64,000 nucleotides of DNA from Macquaria australasica. Taxonomy: Eukaryota; Chordata; Actinopteri; Centrarchiformes; Percichthyidae. The position numbers were made by a program, and so were the translations under genes. A model generated the notes under the pieces. It ran no database searches. It saw only the letters and a program-made list of their open reading frames with translations, and was not told the DNA's origin. Below are positions 49,898 through 63,700 of the stretch, one piece after another. Location of the stretch: assembly GCA_005408345.1 (NCBI GenBank), contig SEMN01000615.1, forward strand, positions 225,066 through 289,065, in the 5' to 3' direction. Every line of letters starts with the position of its first letter. Within the stretch, counting starts at the first letter, position 1.

Positions 49898-50008
49898 AGA
49901 TGGAGCTGGAGAGAGGATGGGGCAGGGATTGGGAAAGAGGTGCTTGCAACGGTATCATGGGTTGTCTCTGAAACTGTACTTTTGGATGTGATGAGGTGTC
50001 AAGGCCTC

Positions 50009-50014
50009 AATAAA
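50009..50014 (+). promoter_or_regulatory. Polyadenylation signal of capn7
   Basis: AATAAA in CCTCAATAAAACACAG lies 112 bases after the stop codon and is the first one downstream, so a short 3' UTR is likely. Confidence 0.75.
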
Positions 50015-50612
50015 ACACAGAGAGCCCAGAATGTGACTGGCAGCATTGACAACTCTCGCTGAAACCTTCGCTGAGGTACTGTAAATGGAAAGATTGTGGG
50101 CTTGAACTTTAACATTGACTTGATGATACCACACAGTTATGGAGAAGGAATAAAATAAGGAATCACCAAGTGGAACGCCAGTGTGGAGTGAAACCCATCA
50201 ACGGTCAAGGCGTTTTGGGATGTATAAAATACACTTTCACAAAAAATTGAGCAGACAAAGTAATAGTCATGAGAGCAGCGTCAGAGAGCTGCTGTACCTC
50301 CTTTTGCCATAATAAGTTAGATACAGCATCTAGGGAGCTGAGCTACAGCCGCCAGATGGAATAATTAGCATCGACATCGTTGTTCTGATCAGACGGTGCA
50401 TGAGATGACAGTAATCATACGTCGAGGATGTGGAGAAGTAACAGGGTTAAAATGAACACCAGCCACCAGCCAAGAGCTGCAAAATTGGCGTCAAGGCTGC
50501 CTGAAAGCAGCAAATTCTTTTCAGGTTCTGTTTTGCCACAGTGAGCACCTCAACAGTCCAGAAGTGCATTCTTAGTACTTGTTCCTGGTTTTGCAATTTG
50601 TTATATGGTATA

Positions 50613-51165
50613 GAACTAGGGGGCATCTGTGGACACCCCTGTCCACATACTTTAGTGCACTTTTTGGTTTGGGTCCCTTAATTCCAGTGGCACAAGAGAT
50701 CTTAATTCTACAGCATTCAGTGATATCTTAGACTATAGTGTGCTTCCAACTTTGTGTCAACAGTGTGTTTGGCCCTTTCCTGTTTCAACATGAAAATGCC
50801 CCCGTACACAAAGCCAGCTCCATAAAGAAACAGTTTTCCCAGTTTGGTGTGAAAGAACTTGACTGGTCTGCACACAGAGGCTTGACCTCAACCCTATCCA
50901 ACACCTTTGGGATGAACTGGAACTGGACTGTGAACCAGACCTGATCACCCAACCTCAGTGATGGACCTCACTGATGCGCTTTGTGTCTGAATGGGAGCAA
51001 ATCCCTGCAACCAGGTTCAACATCTGGTGGAAAGACTGAAACCAGAAGAGTGGAGGCTGTTAGAGCAGCAGATTAATGCCTTTTAGCTTTGGAATGACAT
51101 GTTCAGCTTTCAATATAGGTGGAGTGTTAAGATGTCCACATGCTTTTGGCTAAGTTGTGGATCTC
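50613..51165 (+). mobile_element. Tc1/mariner relic with degenerate transposase
   Basis: From about 50785 the plus strand keeps HENAPVHKASSIKKQFSQFG then VKELDWSAHRGLTSTLSNTF, a frameshifted form of the Tc1 catalytic region (NAPVHKA, ELDWPAQSPDLNPIEHLWDEL pattern). EWEQIPATRF follows in another frame. Flanking TGTCCACATACTTT and GTCCACATGCTTTTGGC are remnants of the ends. Stops and frameshifts make it inactive, and the N-terminal half is missing. Confidence 0.85.
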
Positions 51166-54100
51166 AGTTGAGCTTTGGATGCAATGTGACAGTGTTTCTG
51201 GAACAACCGCCTTGTTTTCCTGTTAGAAAATCAGAGGAATGACAGCCGAGCGAGTGATACATCTGTCCAGGCAGGTGCAGGAAAGGTTCATGATGATGTC
51301 TCGGTAAAAGAGACCTGTCAATCGTAGCCAGTTTGAAATGACAGCTGTGTGTAGTAGATTCATACATGGCTCTGCCAAGCAAAAATAGTGGAATTGCTTT
51401 TCCTGGCTGTAACTTCAACTGTGTCTATACGTCACATTATCTCTTCTCCACAGAAATCAAAAAGAACCACTGCTGTAGAAATCAAGCTATTCCAAGATAT
51501 AAATACAGTGAAATAAGATGATCAACTAGAAACCGTAAAAGAATTTGGGGTCATGATAACTCTTATTTATGGAAAGCCATGAAAAAGTTTTATGTCAAGA
51601 CTCGACAGCATACAACGTGTAACAGGGTGGGAAACAACTCATGCTTGAGATGCTCACTACTGCAAAACAACTAATAAGAAGAAGTTGTTTGATACTGGCA
51701 GCCACGATACAAAACTTCATTTTGCAGTGTGGTGAAAAAATGTTTCCACAAATGAAGGCCTCAGTCGTCCCTTTCTTTATTTGTTGCTTTACCGTACCCT
51801 GATGCAGACCCGGTGACTTCTTGTCATTCAGGACAGTTAGTTTCCTTAAATGACCGTGAAGGTTTTGTTATTCTCAGGAGCAGTGCAGCGGAGCGGCACC
51901 ACAGGGAATCCAGTGTGGCAGCAGTTGAATGTTGTCTGTATCAGCCTGTTTTCACTGACAGACCTCGTTTCAGCACTCAGCACTGCTTGAGACAGGTATC
52001 ACACACTGTATGTGTGTGTGTATATGTGTGTGTGTACATGTTTGATTGTCCCTATCAACCTTCTACAGGTAGAAAGTTAAATGTATTGCCAAGTACACAT
52101 CCTCTGTTTACTTTTTTTGTTCATATACTGCACTTTTTAAAATCCTTTCTCATTTTGTTTATTGTCAAACACAATACATGGAAATTAATATGTCCACTTT
52201 GTTTCTTCAGCTCAAGCAGTTTAAACAGTTTTCAGGAAGCGGCTCATCTGAAGTCACCTTGTTTCCTTTCTTTTGGATGACGTCACCCACCAGCAGTCTG
52301 TTGTGTACAAATGTTGCTGCTATATTCTATGCTGCTTTTCTCTGCAACGCTAGCAAAGCTTTGCAGCTTCGTCACAGATCTCTTTGCAACATCTGTCACA
52401 GTCGTGGATATTTTTTGGAGGATTTGCTGAATGATCCTGAAATCCACTTACTTGTTTTTTCTGGACATTTTTAACTGAATCTCATGGTCTTCATCAGTGA
52501 ATAGTTTGCTCAGATGAAAAGCCCCAGAAAAAGCTAGTAAGTGGACCTTGAGTTCAGATTTTTCTTGGCGGGGTCAAACTATTTTTTCTTTTTTCGTTTT
52601 CTTTTCAAAACTCAAATGAAAAGTGACTGACAGCTGACAGTTTTGCACTGCCCTTTAGTTGCAAATGTTTACATGTAGGGTTAATGGCAAAGTGAATCTG
52701 ACTGCAGCGGACTACACGGGGTTGGATCAGTGTTGAGGCTACTGTGTGTGTCACAAAGTGTGTTTCTGTTAACTGTAAGCTGCTGTAGTGAATGTCCGCT
52801 TTTAGTGCGCACCGCTCTGTTGCTGCAGTAAAAGTCTGCAACCAATGATTATTTTCATTTCATAATTTTTTCACTTGATTGATTGTTTAGCCTATAAAAT
52901 GTTTTTAAAAATAGGGAAAATGTCCTTTACAAGGTCACAGAGCCTCAGGTTACATCTCCACACTGATTATTTGTTTTGTTGCACTATTGGTCGGAAAAAA
53001 CAAGTGATTAACTGTGATATAAAACACAGAAAATCAAATCATGGCATGTCTGAAGCTGGAAGATGTTTTTGGCCTTTTTTGCTTGATATTGCTTGAATAT
53101 TTTTTACATTATGACTATTTGATTACTTGTCAGTTGAATCTTCATGGGTTTTCACTCACCTGTGGCTTGAGGCTATTATTTCAATGCAGACTGCATCAAC
53201 AGGGCACTGTGCACTGAATGCGGACAATATTACAAAAACATTTTCACAATATGGCACACAAGACTTTTTATACGCTTTCATTTTGTTAACCACAAGCTTT
53301 GCCTTTTCTTTAAAATCATTCAATTTGTTTTGGAGATTTTAACACATGCAGAGAGAACTTATCGAATGAAAAACTCGCCTCAGTTCACATTATTCCATGT
53401 ACACATTCTGTCATCCAGCTGGAACAGTGATAAACTTGACCTGGTTCATCATAGTAATGCTTCTGGGGAGCATGGTGACAATTTTCACCCATAATTACTG
53501 TTAACAATCATTCATAGTGAAGCCAGTGCTGTCTGAAGGCTGACTGTCAATGAACTAATAATTCTGGTGTGCTAAAAGGTTGAAATGTTCTGTTGGTGGG
53601 ATTCAGCTTTAAATATCCTTTGCCAAGCACTTCTGTCAAATATCCTCTTGTTGATTAGTGATAAATCATCAGTATAATGAATGCCATATGTTTCTGTTAC
53701 CATATTCAGTTGTGTCTTTTTAATTGACGACTTATTTAAGTAGGCAGCAGGACAATCTTGCAGCAACTTGTTGTTGTTGAATGAATGATGATGTAATGTT
53801 TGCAGAACTTGCACTAAACGTCGGGTGAAATGTCAAGATTTGAATACAGAAAATGATATCTGCTTCTGTCTGTGCTCTTTTATTTTTTATTTATGGGAGC
53901 TAGCAACATTCATCAGATTTTGTACAGTCCCCACGTGATGTTATTCACTCCTGTAAAAAGTGATTGAGGATCTCACCATGCTAACCAGCTAACAAAGACT
54001 AATATTAATTCCTGGGGTTCTTGGCGTCTTGTGACGTTTAATCAAAAAACGTGAGACAGTCATCTGACAACATCACCTGTACAGTATGATACATTATTGT

Positions 54101-54590
54101 ACATTAAAATACAAATAAGTGATCACAAAAAGTTACCTCCGTAACATTTCTGGCCACAGTGATCAGAAATCTTGTGCTAAAGTGAAATAGACGTTTGAAG
54201 ACTGTTTGTGGGAAGGTTAATTAAGGTAATTAAGGCACTAGAAAGGATTGACGAACCTAATCTCCTCCTACACAACTGTCTTTGCTGACTCCATTGAGCT
54301 ATGATGACATGTAACTGACAAACACATTACATTCACTGTTTATCACCTGAGAAATCATTTCACAGAAATGTAAAATGAAGAGGTAAAACAACCACATCAA
54401 TCCACTTGATGACGGTCTCTCTGAGCTGTGGGACAGTAAAATCTGAATAACTTCCCTTTTTAATTACAATCTATAATATGTTTGATTAAATGCACTAAAC
54501 AGAAGCAGTCAGTTTGTGACAGCAGGTGGTGTGAAGTGATCTGATGGAGCAAAGGCAGACGTGGTTTCTTCAGCTTCTCTGGAATTTGCT
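51166..54590. other. Gene-poor spacer downstream of capn7
   Basis: No exon with splice sites and a recognisable product is seen. The only identified content is a repeat-family copy at 52838-53145 and a short TG-rich run near 52010-52034. Confidence 0.5.
52838..53145 (+). mobile_element. AGGGCTGCAACTAA-family element, copy 3, diverged
   Basis: Blocks ATTATTTTCATTTCATAATT, GATTGTTTAGCCTATAAAAT and a diverged TGATTACTTGTCAGTTGAA end are in family order. The 5' tip is not clear. Confidence 0.55.
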
Positions 54591-54593
54591 GCC

Positions 54594-54772
54594 ATGAAAA
54601 CTCAGTGTGGTAAGTTGGTGATCTTTCTTAGTTTCCCCGTTTTGTCATTTATTCTGTATGCAGAGTATATTCACTAATGTAGGAATCCTTCTTTAGATTT
54701 TATTCAGACGGCATACAAGATGGTGACTGGCGTCGACCTCCGTGATCGTAGGATCCAGCTAGAAAAAGAAAG
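54594..54772 (+). CDS. Candidate 5' end of an unidentified gene (two small exons)
   Basis: ATG at 54594 follows GCC. A 16-base exon ends at a good donor (TGTG/GTAAGT), and a 76-base exon (54697-54772) lies between CTTCTTTAG and a doubled donor (AG/GTAAGGTAAG). Joined in phase they read MKTQCDFIQTAYKMVTGVDL and then RDRRIQLEKER. I do not recognise the family and find no following exon before sh3bp5. It may be the start of a small lineage-specific gene, a relic or chance. Confidence 0.25.
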
Positions 54773-56528
54773 GTAAGGTAAGCTCTCATGTTTTATTTCA
54801 CCACCCAGTAAAAACACAAGCATGAAGCTATAACTAGAAAATGAAAATACCATTTTTTTTAAGTACAGTATATGTAGAGTACATAAAGGAAACTAAACAA
54901 AAATAACATTAAAAGAAGTGGAATAGATTCCACTATCATGGCTATATAAATGAAAACAAGACCAGCACACATTAACCACCACCAGTCAGTCTTTATGAAT
55001 AAATATATAAAGACTAGGAAACAATATCTAAAATCTGAATAATCTAATGATAAAAAGTATCTAAAAAAAACATAATTGTGTAGATTCATGTGGTACCAAT
55101 TTAAAAACTACATAAGAAAATGTCAAAAACACCAGAAAAGCAAAATATAAGAACAAAATAAAAATTATTATTCAAATATGGTAAATGCAAGGGAAGAGTC
55201 AGACTCTTAAATTAAAAACAATCACATTATGAAAACACTGAAAATGAGATTGATGCAGTGATTGAAAAGATGGTCCAGAATTTGTCCCTTAAAAGGGATC
55301 CATCGGTATCAGAATTGATTTTAAGATTTTACAAGTCACCACTGTTAAGTTGCCAAAATCAGGTTTATGCTCACAGCTCCTCAGACTAAAGACATCTCTG
55401 CTCCAGTAACATTTATATTTATAGATTTATTCTGTATTAATATGCATTAATCTGATTCCTAATAGTGCAGAGGTCATGGTTCAGGGGTCACAGCAGCTGC
55501 TTAATTGATAGCAAGTAAAAGCTATTGCCTAATTTATAAACTAAACCCATACAGGGAGAGAAACATCTCCCGCTCCAGCCACAGTTGCTACTAACACCAA
55601 AACCCACCTCCTAAAGGTGTCATGAGCACAGCCTTTTATCCTCAAATAACTCGTTACAGTTGCAGAATATTGTTTTTCAAATAGGATGAAATGATTGTTG
55701 GTTATCTGCCAGAGAGTGGGGACATGCTGACGGGACGTGAAGGTTTATCTGTTGTTAGTATCCCTCTCTGTGACAACAACACTGACAAGAAAAAAGAGGG
55801 TGGAAGGTCGATTTAAGTGTAAAGAGGAAGACGGTCATGGGAAAAACCCTGAAAAGAAGTGTTGTGCAAGTGAATTAGAGAGAGCTGACTGGGCTGTTAG
55901 AAGCATGTGTCTGAGAAACAGCATGCAGCCACTGCTAATCTGCTGTCACAAGGCACATGTGGCCAAAATGACGACATAAAGTTTGTTTTTTCAGGTCATC
56001 TCTGCCTTGTGCCGTCCGTGAAGCAGAAATAGTCCTTAATAAGTCTGGAAACTTAATAAATCGTATGATACAAATTCCATACTTTTCTTTAAAGGTAAAT
56101 TGCAAATTAACTTAAATTTGAAAGCACAGGAAGAAGCTTTGCAGTTCCTTGTGAATGCAGGACAACTGCAAAATTTGCTAATGATGGAGTATTCATATCT
56201 GATCCTGTTTTTAATGTCCCACTCATTGGCACCGCTAGTTAATCTGAGCATACTGTATATAAATACATAAAGCTGTATAAAGTCAATTCAATGACTAAGC
56301 CCACAATTTCTCTTCAATGCATTTGTATCAAAGCTCACTGTAAGTGTGCACGTCTGTCATTGAGTCTTTGAATATAAACTTCAATCAGATCTATGACAGT
56401 TTTCATGTCTGGCGGAGGCTTTTCTATATATGTGTGTATTTGTATCAAAATATATTTTTTCATATTTTAAAAGGCCAGGCAATTTTCTAAAACAGCTGCT
56501 CACTGTAGTTTTTATCAAACATTACTCA

Positions 56529-56675
56529 AACAGGAGGAAATGGTACATTTGTTGGGGACTATTTTCAGCGGCGGATTAATCTACATTTGGTGCTTTAGTG
56601 AGTATTTGGGGCAGCAGGACGGTGTGTGTGGGATTGAGTCCAGATAAACTAGTGTGTGTGTTCATGGTGATGAAG
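56529..56675 (+). repeat. Inverted repeat, left arm
   Basis: Blocks AACAGGAGGAAATG, TTGTTGGGGACTATTTTCAG, GTATTTGGGGCAGCAGGACG and GTGTGTGTGGGATTGAGTCC recur as reverse complements at 57957-58092. Confidence 0.85.
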
Positions 56676-57956
56676 GAACAGCAGTGTGGCTCACTGATGT
56701 GTTTTTAATAGTTTTTGGAGCAACAGTGGAGCTCTGTGGCTCAGAGGAAGAAGATACATCAGGCTGTGATACACACACTTGATAGTAGATACATTGAACA
56801 CTGTTGTTTTTTGTCTTTTTATGGAATGTGTTGATCATAAGAATAATATAGAATATCAGAGTGATAGATTACCTTTTCAGGATGTGTTTGTGTTGGATTT
56901 CCAAGAAGGTCTCTTTGTGTTGGTGCTCTCTTCTTTATTGGTAAAATGTGATGCCCATTTGGACCAGTTAAAGCTTCTCTAAAGATGTGCCAGGTACTGG
57001 TTGATGTTAATGCAATTTTGACTAGTTGTTAATGGAAGTCAGATTGCCTTTTGATGATCTAAATCACTGAGCAAAACACGCTTTTAATTTAAAGGAACAG
57101 TGTTTCTTAGTGTGCCGACCCTCTGAGGTCAAGATTTTAATTTCAGTGTGACAGTCTCTGAACGTAAAGCTAATTTTATGAGCACGTGCAACGTGTTTCC
57201 ATTCAAGCCGAACTATTGGACTTCAAATGAACCAGGACGACAATGAAGTGAACATCTGTTTATTTTTACTCTGAAAACAGTCACATCAGCTGCTGAGAGA
57301 CGATGCAGAGGACTAAACACCCACTGCACACACACACAGCTATGAGAGGGGAGGCTGGTCAGCGGTTTATATGCTTAATTCCACATCAAAAAGTGACACA
57401 GATATACAGAAATATACAGATATCACATTTTGTTCACACACATTTGTACACAGACTCGAGAGAAAGCAGGAGGCAAAAGGCTGCACTTGTTTACCACCTT
57501 TCCTTCCCAACAATTGTTACTGATGAAGCAGATGTTGACCATTTGTAAAATCTCAGCCTTCCATTTTTTCCCAGGCACTGCTCTGTATAGCTTGAATACG
57601 TTTATGATGAATTGGTTCCTCAATCTAGTAATTCCTACCCTCAGATTACTTAATTTGTTCCCTCAAATTAATGATTTGCGGCCACAAAGAACAAAATTGT
57701 GCTCTCAAATTACTTAATTTGCCCCTTCCCTTCTCTCTTCTATACAGAAGAAAAACCTTTTCACCAATCCAGAACCGTGTAGCTGTAGAGTTTTTACAGT
57801 AACAGCCAAAACACTGTCTGCTTACTGTGTGTCTCAGACCAAGATCAAAATAAAACTATTAAAACCAAGCAGTCTTTAGCAGTTGTCAAAAGAAAAATAA
57901 TAAATGGTATGAAGGGGATAACTATTACAGGATACGTCTGGTGATATTCTACATGT

Positions 57957-58092
57957 TCCTTCATTACTATGAACACACTGTAGTTTATATGGACTCAATC
58001 CCACACACACCGTCCTGCTGCCCCAAATACTCAAATGTGGATTCATCCACCGCTGAAAATAGTCCCCAACAAATACATTTCCTCCTGTTTGT
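57957..58092 (-). repeat. Inverted repeat, right arm
   Basis: Reverse complement of 56529-56675 with small gaps. The arms are 1.3 kb apart, and no transposase-like frame lies between them. Confidence 0.85.
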
Positions 58093-58209
58093 TAAAAACT
58101 TCAGTAACCAGCTGTTTTAGGAAATTACTGATGTTTTTTTGTTTTTTTTAAATTAAACTATATTTGTTTCTAACCTGTTGTAACCTGTTTTTAAAGAATT
58201 ACGTTTTTA

Positions 58210-58285
58210 GTAGGAACCAATGGGCTTAGAGAGAGCTGCAGACAGGAAGTCAGGAAGTATTGAGAGACAGACTAACACATTGTTG
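58210..58285 (+). repeat. Dispersed repeat, pair with 20030-20116
   Basis: Starts AGTAGGAACCAATGGGCTTA and ends GACTAACACATTGTTG, matching the other copy in order and orientation. Confidence 0.65.
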
Positions 58286-60479
58286 AATGAAAAGACATGA
58301 AAAACAATATAAAATACTGCCAGCCTTTAATCTGAGGGAACACAATAAGTATTTTTAGGGCATAAGTTACGAATTTGAGTGCATGAATTACTAACTTGAG
58401 GGAAGATACTAATATTTCTCCTGATGCTTATTAGACTTAAACTGCTGAAACATTTTGTTCCTTTTGCTCCTCAAAGTATTATTCCTCACTTACATCCTAG
58501 CCAGTAGTTATAACAGGTTTCACAGGGTAATGCTAATTGTCATCTGAAGCAACCAGCTACTCATAATATGGCTCCTGAACAAAAAAAAAAAAAAACTTTA
58601 ACAAGCCCTCAAACATTCAAAACTGTAGTTCATTTAGCTTGAATCGTTCTGTCAGCCGGTAAAAATCCACCACTGGTTTTAGAAACAATCTGCTTTTCTT
58701 TCCACATTCAGAAAACTGCATTCTTTGTTCTTCTATTTATGTCCAAAACTCCAGGTTTTACTCTTTTAGTGTCCATCAGAAGATGAACGTAAAGTTCCAG
58801 AGTTGAGTCCTCGCATTGCTTTGTCTTTCAATATGGCGGCTGGTTTTCAGGTGGAAGGAGTTTGTAGGAAAATGACGGGCCTTGGCCTTGTTTTCCATGT
58901 TTTTGCCAAAATGATGATTGTTTCAAAAAGTCAACACTTACTTCATTAAATAGCTCAGGAGTGCTGCTGTCAACAGAGTAAACCATTTAAAACCTCAAAA
59001 GCAAATAATTGAATCAAACACTTAACATAAAATTCCATTATTTTAACAGTTTTATATTGCATAATTGTATTGATGAAAAGTGTAACAGCAGCCCGTTGGG
59101 AAAGCAGACGCAAGTAGAAAAACAAGATGTTAAATAAAAAAGAAAATGTTGCCATGTGTTAGTTAGATTAACAATAATACAATCAACAGAACGTGAGAAC
59201 TAAATTGCCTGGTACATCCCTGAAAAAATCTTTTTTGAATGTGTCCCAATAAGAAAAACATAAAATAACATTTTCAAACTAAAGCAACCAAAGTCAGTCT
59301 GTTACTGCTGAAATAAACAAATTACCATTACAACCTAAAGACCAACTTAACAGCAGCTGAAATTCTTGTTTCTGCTGACCTGCAGTGGTTCAGCTTCTCA
59401 CCTTGATGCAGTGATGCAGAAGTGTACACCAGGGTGTGTCGGTACACTATGACATCACTGTTGACTGTGGTTGCAGGTACATCAAACTCGAAACTTTAAA
59501 GCGAGTCTATGTAACTTTAGCTGAACAGCGGCCACTGTGGCCATAACCGGCAATTACATAATTGCGCATTAAACCTGCTGGTGTTTTTACTCCTCGTTTT
59601 AATTTTGAGGTAAAAACGCTCAAATGTGTGACATGATAAAACGTATCATAACAGTAGCACAATTAGAGAAGAGATGTAAAGTCAGTGAAAGTCAGTTACA
59701 TATCTATACCTAGCTAACGTTAGCCACTGTAAGCGACTGGTTGTACCAAAGTAAAGCTGTTGCAGCAAAACATCTGCGTATATTGAATTCAACAAGAGTA
59801 TGTCTTATTTATTATGAAAGTAACTTAATTTGTAAAAGGAATGTTATTTCTTCTTTCTAAAGTTACATTGCCTCGCTTTTAAACCAGAGAAACACTTCAG
59901 CTTAGTATTTAGTCACTCTTTAAATATTGTGATAAGTAACATTCATCTATTTGTTTCTGTTTATCTGAAATGTGACTGTTATTGTACTGAAAGGACATAT
60001 TGTGTTTAAATATCAGTAACTTTGAAACACAATCATCATGGTGGCAAAACGTAGGCGTGACAAGGTGAAGCTTAATTTAAGTAGCTTATGTGTAAAATAA
60101 TTTTTAACATTGGAGGGTCCATAGTGCCTAAACCTGAACAACTTTACATACATAACTTCAGAAAATACAACAGTCATATATCAAATACAGGAGCGAATAT
60201 CAGAAAGTTAAGAGACCAGTTATTAACATCTCCACACGCGTGACTGTAATTCTTTTAACTGTTGAAATACGCAGAACTCTGCGTGGTTTACAGCATGTTA
60301 AACTTTTTGATAAACAGTTATACCAAGTATTTAATACACAGAGCCGTTTTAGGTCAAAGGTCGTACACAGGTACTTTTGTTTTTTTGACAGAAGCTTTTT
60401 TCAGCTTTTAGTGGAAAACATGAACAAATGTCAACCATCTTTTCTTTTCACCAACACCGTTCCAACATTAACGGTGCCC

Positions 60480-60485
60480 TTTATT
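60480..60485 (-). promoter_or_regulatory. Candidate polyadenylation signal of sh3bp5
   Basis: The minus strand reads AATAAA about 225 bases after the stop codon. Further signals lie beyond it, so the true end is uncertain. Confidence 0.4.
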
Positions 60486-60706
60486 TCTCAGGCACGAGAG
60501 TCCAGAGGTGCACTGTCCTTCATAAAAGGAAACGGGAGGAACAACGCTGCCAAGATGCACAGGAGACTTTGTACACACCAACTACGACATTCACAGACTC
60601 TGTGAGTTTGGAAATGAAGTGCGGTTGTAGCAGGTAGCTTATAAACAGCTCAGAACAGTTTCAGAGTTTGGGTGAGAATGAGTCAAACACATTCTCTTTT
60701 TGGTCC

Positions 60707-63700
60707 TCAGACTCCTTTGACCAGGACCACAGTCTGCCCGGCCTCGGCCTTGTCTGTTTTTTTGGCGTTGTCGGTGCGCGGGCGGCGCAGGTTCAGGAAG
60801 CTGAAGCGTGCCTCCAGGCTGAAGCTCTTCTTGGTGCTGGAAGTGGAGCTGCTGCTGTTGCTGTTGTTGTTGGCGGCCGGAGCGTTGTCCAGATCCCCCT
60901 CTGCACCTTCTGCCCGATCACCTGCAGCACAGGAGGAGGTCAGTGAATGGTTCATGTTCAAGCCAAAGTTTTAAGCTTTGATTGGCTCAGATACATTTTG
61001 CCGGAGGGAGCAGACACTGAGAACAAAAACCCTGTCAGCGCTGATTTGGTGATTTTCAGGTCTAAAGACTACATAAAACTAAAACTTATCTTTGGCATTT
61101 CTGTGCTTTAACTTCTTGTTACTAATTGGCAGACATGCAAGTCGATACCGATACGTGTCAGCGATGAGCTAATACGGGCCGATAAATCTGCCAGTCCCAT
61201 TAAGTGGCCGGGCTCTACATTGTATTACTGTTACATATTAACGGGCTGAGCTCTGGAGTCAAAATTCATTTCTGCACATTTGTGCTGCAGTGAAACAGCC
61301 CTTACTGTAGTGATTTGTTCAGCATAAACTTTCTTTGGAGATTTATTTAAACCGGACTTTGGACAGCTTAAATTAACTATTTTTGGTTTCAAATAATTAG
61401 AATTTTTTTTTTGTTAAAACTGGAGAAGGTCCTGTGAGATACCTCTGAGATTTTAGGATGTATAAAAAAGATAACACAGCTTAACTTGGTGAAATGGCAT
61501 CAATTGAAAGATTAGAATCTACAATCATTGAATGATTTCTCAGCTTGTTGCTGTGTGTTAAGTCATTTAATCACATTTCCAAGATTTGTTATGCTGAAAC
61601 ACACACACACACAAACCCAGCATCTATTTAAGACTGAAACTGGGCTAATTGTGGTGTTTTAGATATCTCGGTTACATATAACCATTGTTTCAACAGCATT
61701 TAAGTGACTATAGTATCATATCAAACCTGCTTCACACTGAAATGTAGTTAGTAGCATCAAATGCTGTTAAACAGTCACATGTAACCTTCACATCTAAAAA
61801 CTTTAGTTATTTTTCAACTGTAAAATGTCCCACCGAGTGTAAATTTTGGTCACAACTCAAATTAAAAGCATGGTAATCTCTACAGACATATCTGTATATG
61901 AATGCAGAATCTGTAGGCAAGGGGCAAGATTTTGGTATCGGAAGCGTTCTGGTTTACATTTGTAGTCCGAGTAGTATCGACCAATCGTGTTTGAGCGGGC
62001 GTTGGTTGCCAAAAAAGTTTATTATGTGTTTATTTTAAAATGTAAATATCAGCTGATTTATTTGTGTCAGAGATTTTTTACTTTCGAAGAGCGACGTCCG
62101 ATCGGCCTCAAAAATCCTGTTAGCGGTTTGGTTCTAGTTTTAATCTAGATGTTGTTTTACCAACAAATCACCAATCAGTGCTCACTGGACGTGTCTGTTT
62201 CTAGCAGATAACCAAAGATTGTCATTGTTGGTGCAAGCTGCTGTGCTCACACGTGTTTATCATCAAAACGTTTGGTGGGATCACATCTAAATTCAAAGTG
62301 AAAGACATCATTCCAACAACACACGGACAATAAGACTGAAAAATCTCATTCATGTGAATTAACAGGTGGACACACACACACAGCTCTGTTATTCATTAAG
62401 GCCGAGTGGAGTGCGGTGAACTCTTGCAGATGTGCTTTGTGTCTGCAGGTGAAGCAGTCGGCTCGCTGTCACTTTGACTAATAGGCTCCTGTGTTGGAGC
62501 AGGTGTTGAGTCGAGCAGGTAGCACCAGATCGTACGTCTTACCCAGAATAGATTCTCAGACATCGTCCATCTCACTTCCCTGTTTCTCTGTTTCTTTCAG
62601 CACGTGCTGCACACAAATGGACCTATTTCCTGCTGACGGTGAGCGGAAACATCTTTCCTTTTCCCTGCAAGTCTGTGTTAATTATTTTATATCTACAATA
62701 CAATAGAGCTGCAACTTACAATTCTTTTCATTACTGATTAATCTGCAGACGGTTTTCTAAATTAATTGATCATCATTTATTCTAGAAAATATCAACAAAT
62801 AGTGATGTCTTAATGTTTTGTTCGACCAACAGTTCAAATATATTTAGTTTACAGCAGCAAATCCTCACATCTGAGAAGCTGGAAGCAGAAAATTTGCTTG
62901 AAAAATGACTGAAAACATTTAATCGATTATTAAAAAAGTTGGAGATTGTTTTTCTGTCAATCGATCAGTTGCGTAATCACTTCAGCTATATATTTGTAAC
63001 ACTCAAACTATAAATGGAGAATGAGCAAAAGTGTTCTAACATGAGAAAATGCAAACTGTAGAAACAGATGAATACTGGAAGGAATTATATCACCAGCCAA
63101 TATTAGCTTACACAGTTTATTAGGTACACCTAGCTACAACTAGTACAGTCTAATCCAGCAGTCCTGCAGTACTTCCTTTGATACAGAGGTGTTTGTTATT
63201 TAGCCTACCCTCATTGATATAAATAGGGTGGACAAAATAATAGAAACACCAGCAGTAAAACTGCTGGTAAGTAGAGGTATAGACTGCATTTTCAGCTAGG
63301 TGAACCTAAAACTGTGCAGCAATCAATTTTTTTTTATAGATTGTCATTTTTGACCTTCAGTGTAATTTCCATATGAATTGTTGTGTACAATATTTTAAAA
63401 TCCTACGTTTTTTTCTTTCAACACAAGATAAAATTGTCTGTGTTCTGAAAGTATGAGAAAACGTCTTTTATGTGGTTATTTATATTCATGATAAAAAGAT
63501 ATTTTAAACTTTTTAGAAGAGAGAAATCTCCCACCTCTCTCCAGGTCGCATTCTGGCGACGACGCTCCGCTGCACTCGCTGCGAGGCCCGAGCACCGGCG
63601 AGATGAGGCCGAAGTCGGACAGCGACACGGTGCTGGGAAGGTCCAGACTGCAGGGCCTGGACAGAGGAGCCGGGGAGGAGGAGGACGAGGAGGGAGTGGG

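Larger units (their letters stand above)
54790..60470. other. Gene-poor spacer with repeats
   Basis: No supported exon is seen. It contains an inverted repeat pair (56529-56675 and 57957-58092) and a dispersed repeat (58210-58285). Part near 60480 may be sh3bp5 3' UTR. Confidence 0.5.

Noticed and set aside
51283..51350. Possible C/D snoRNA (ATGATGA box)
   Set aside because: A C-box-like motif is present, but no D box or terminal stem is found at a suitable distance.
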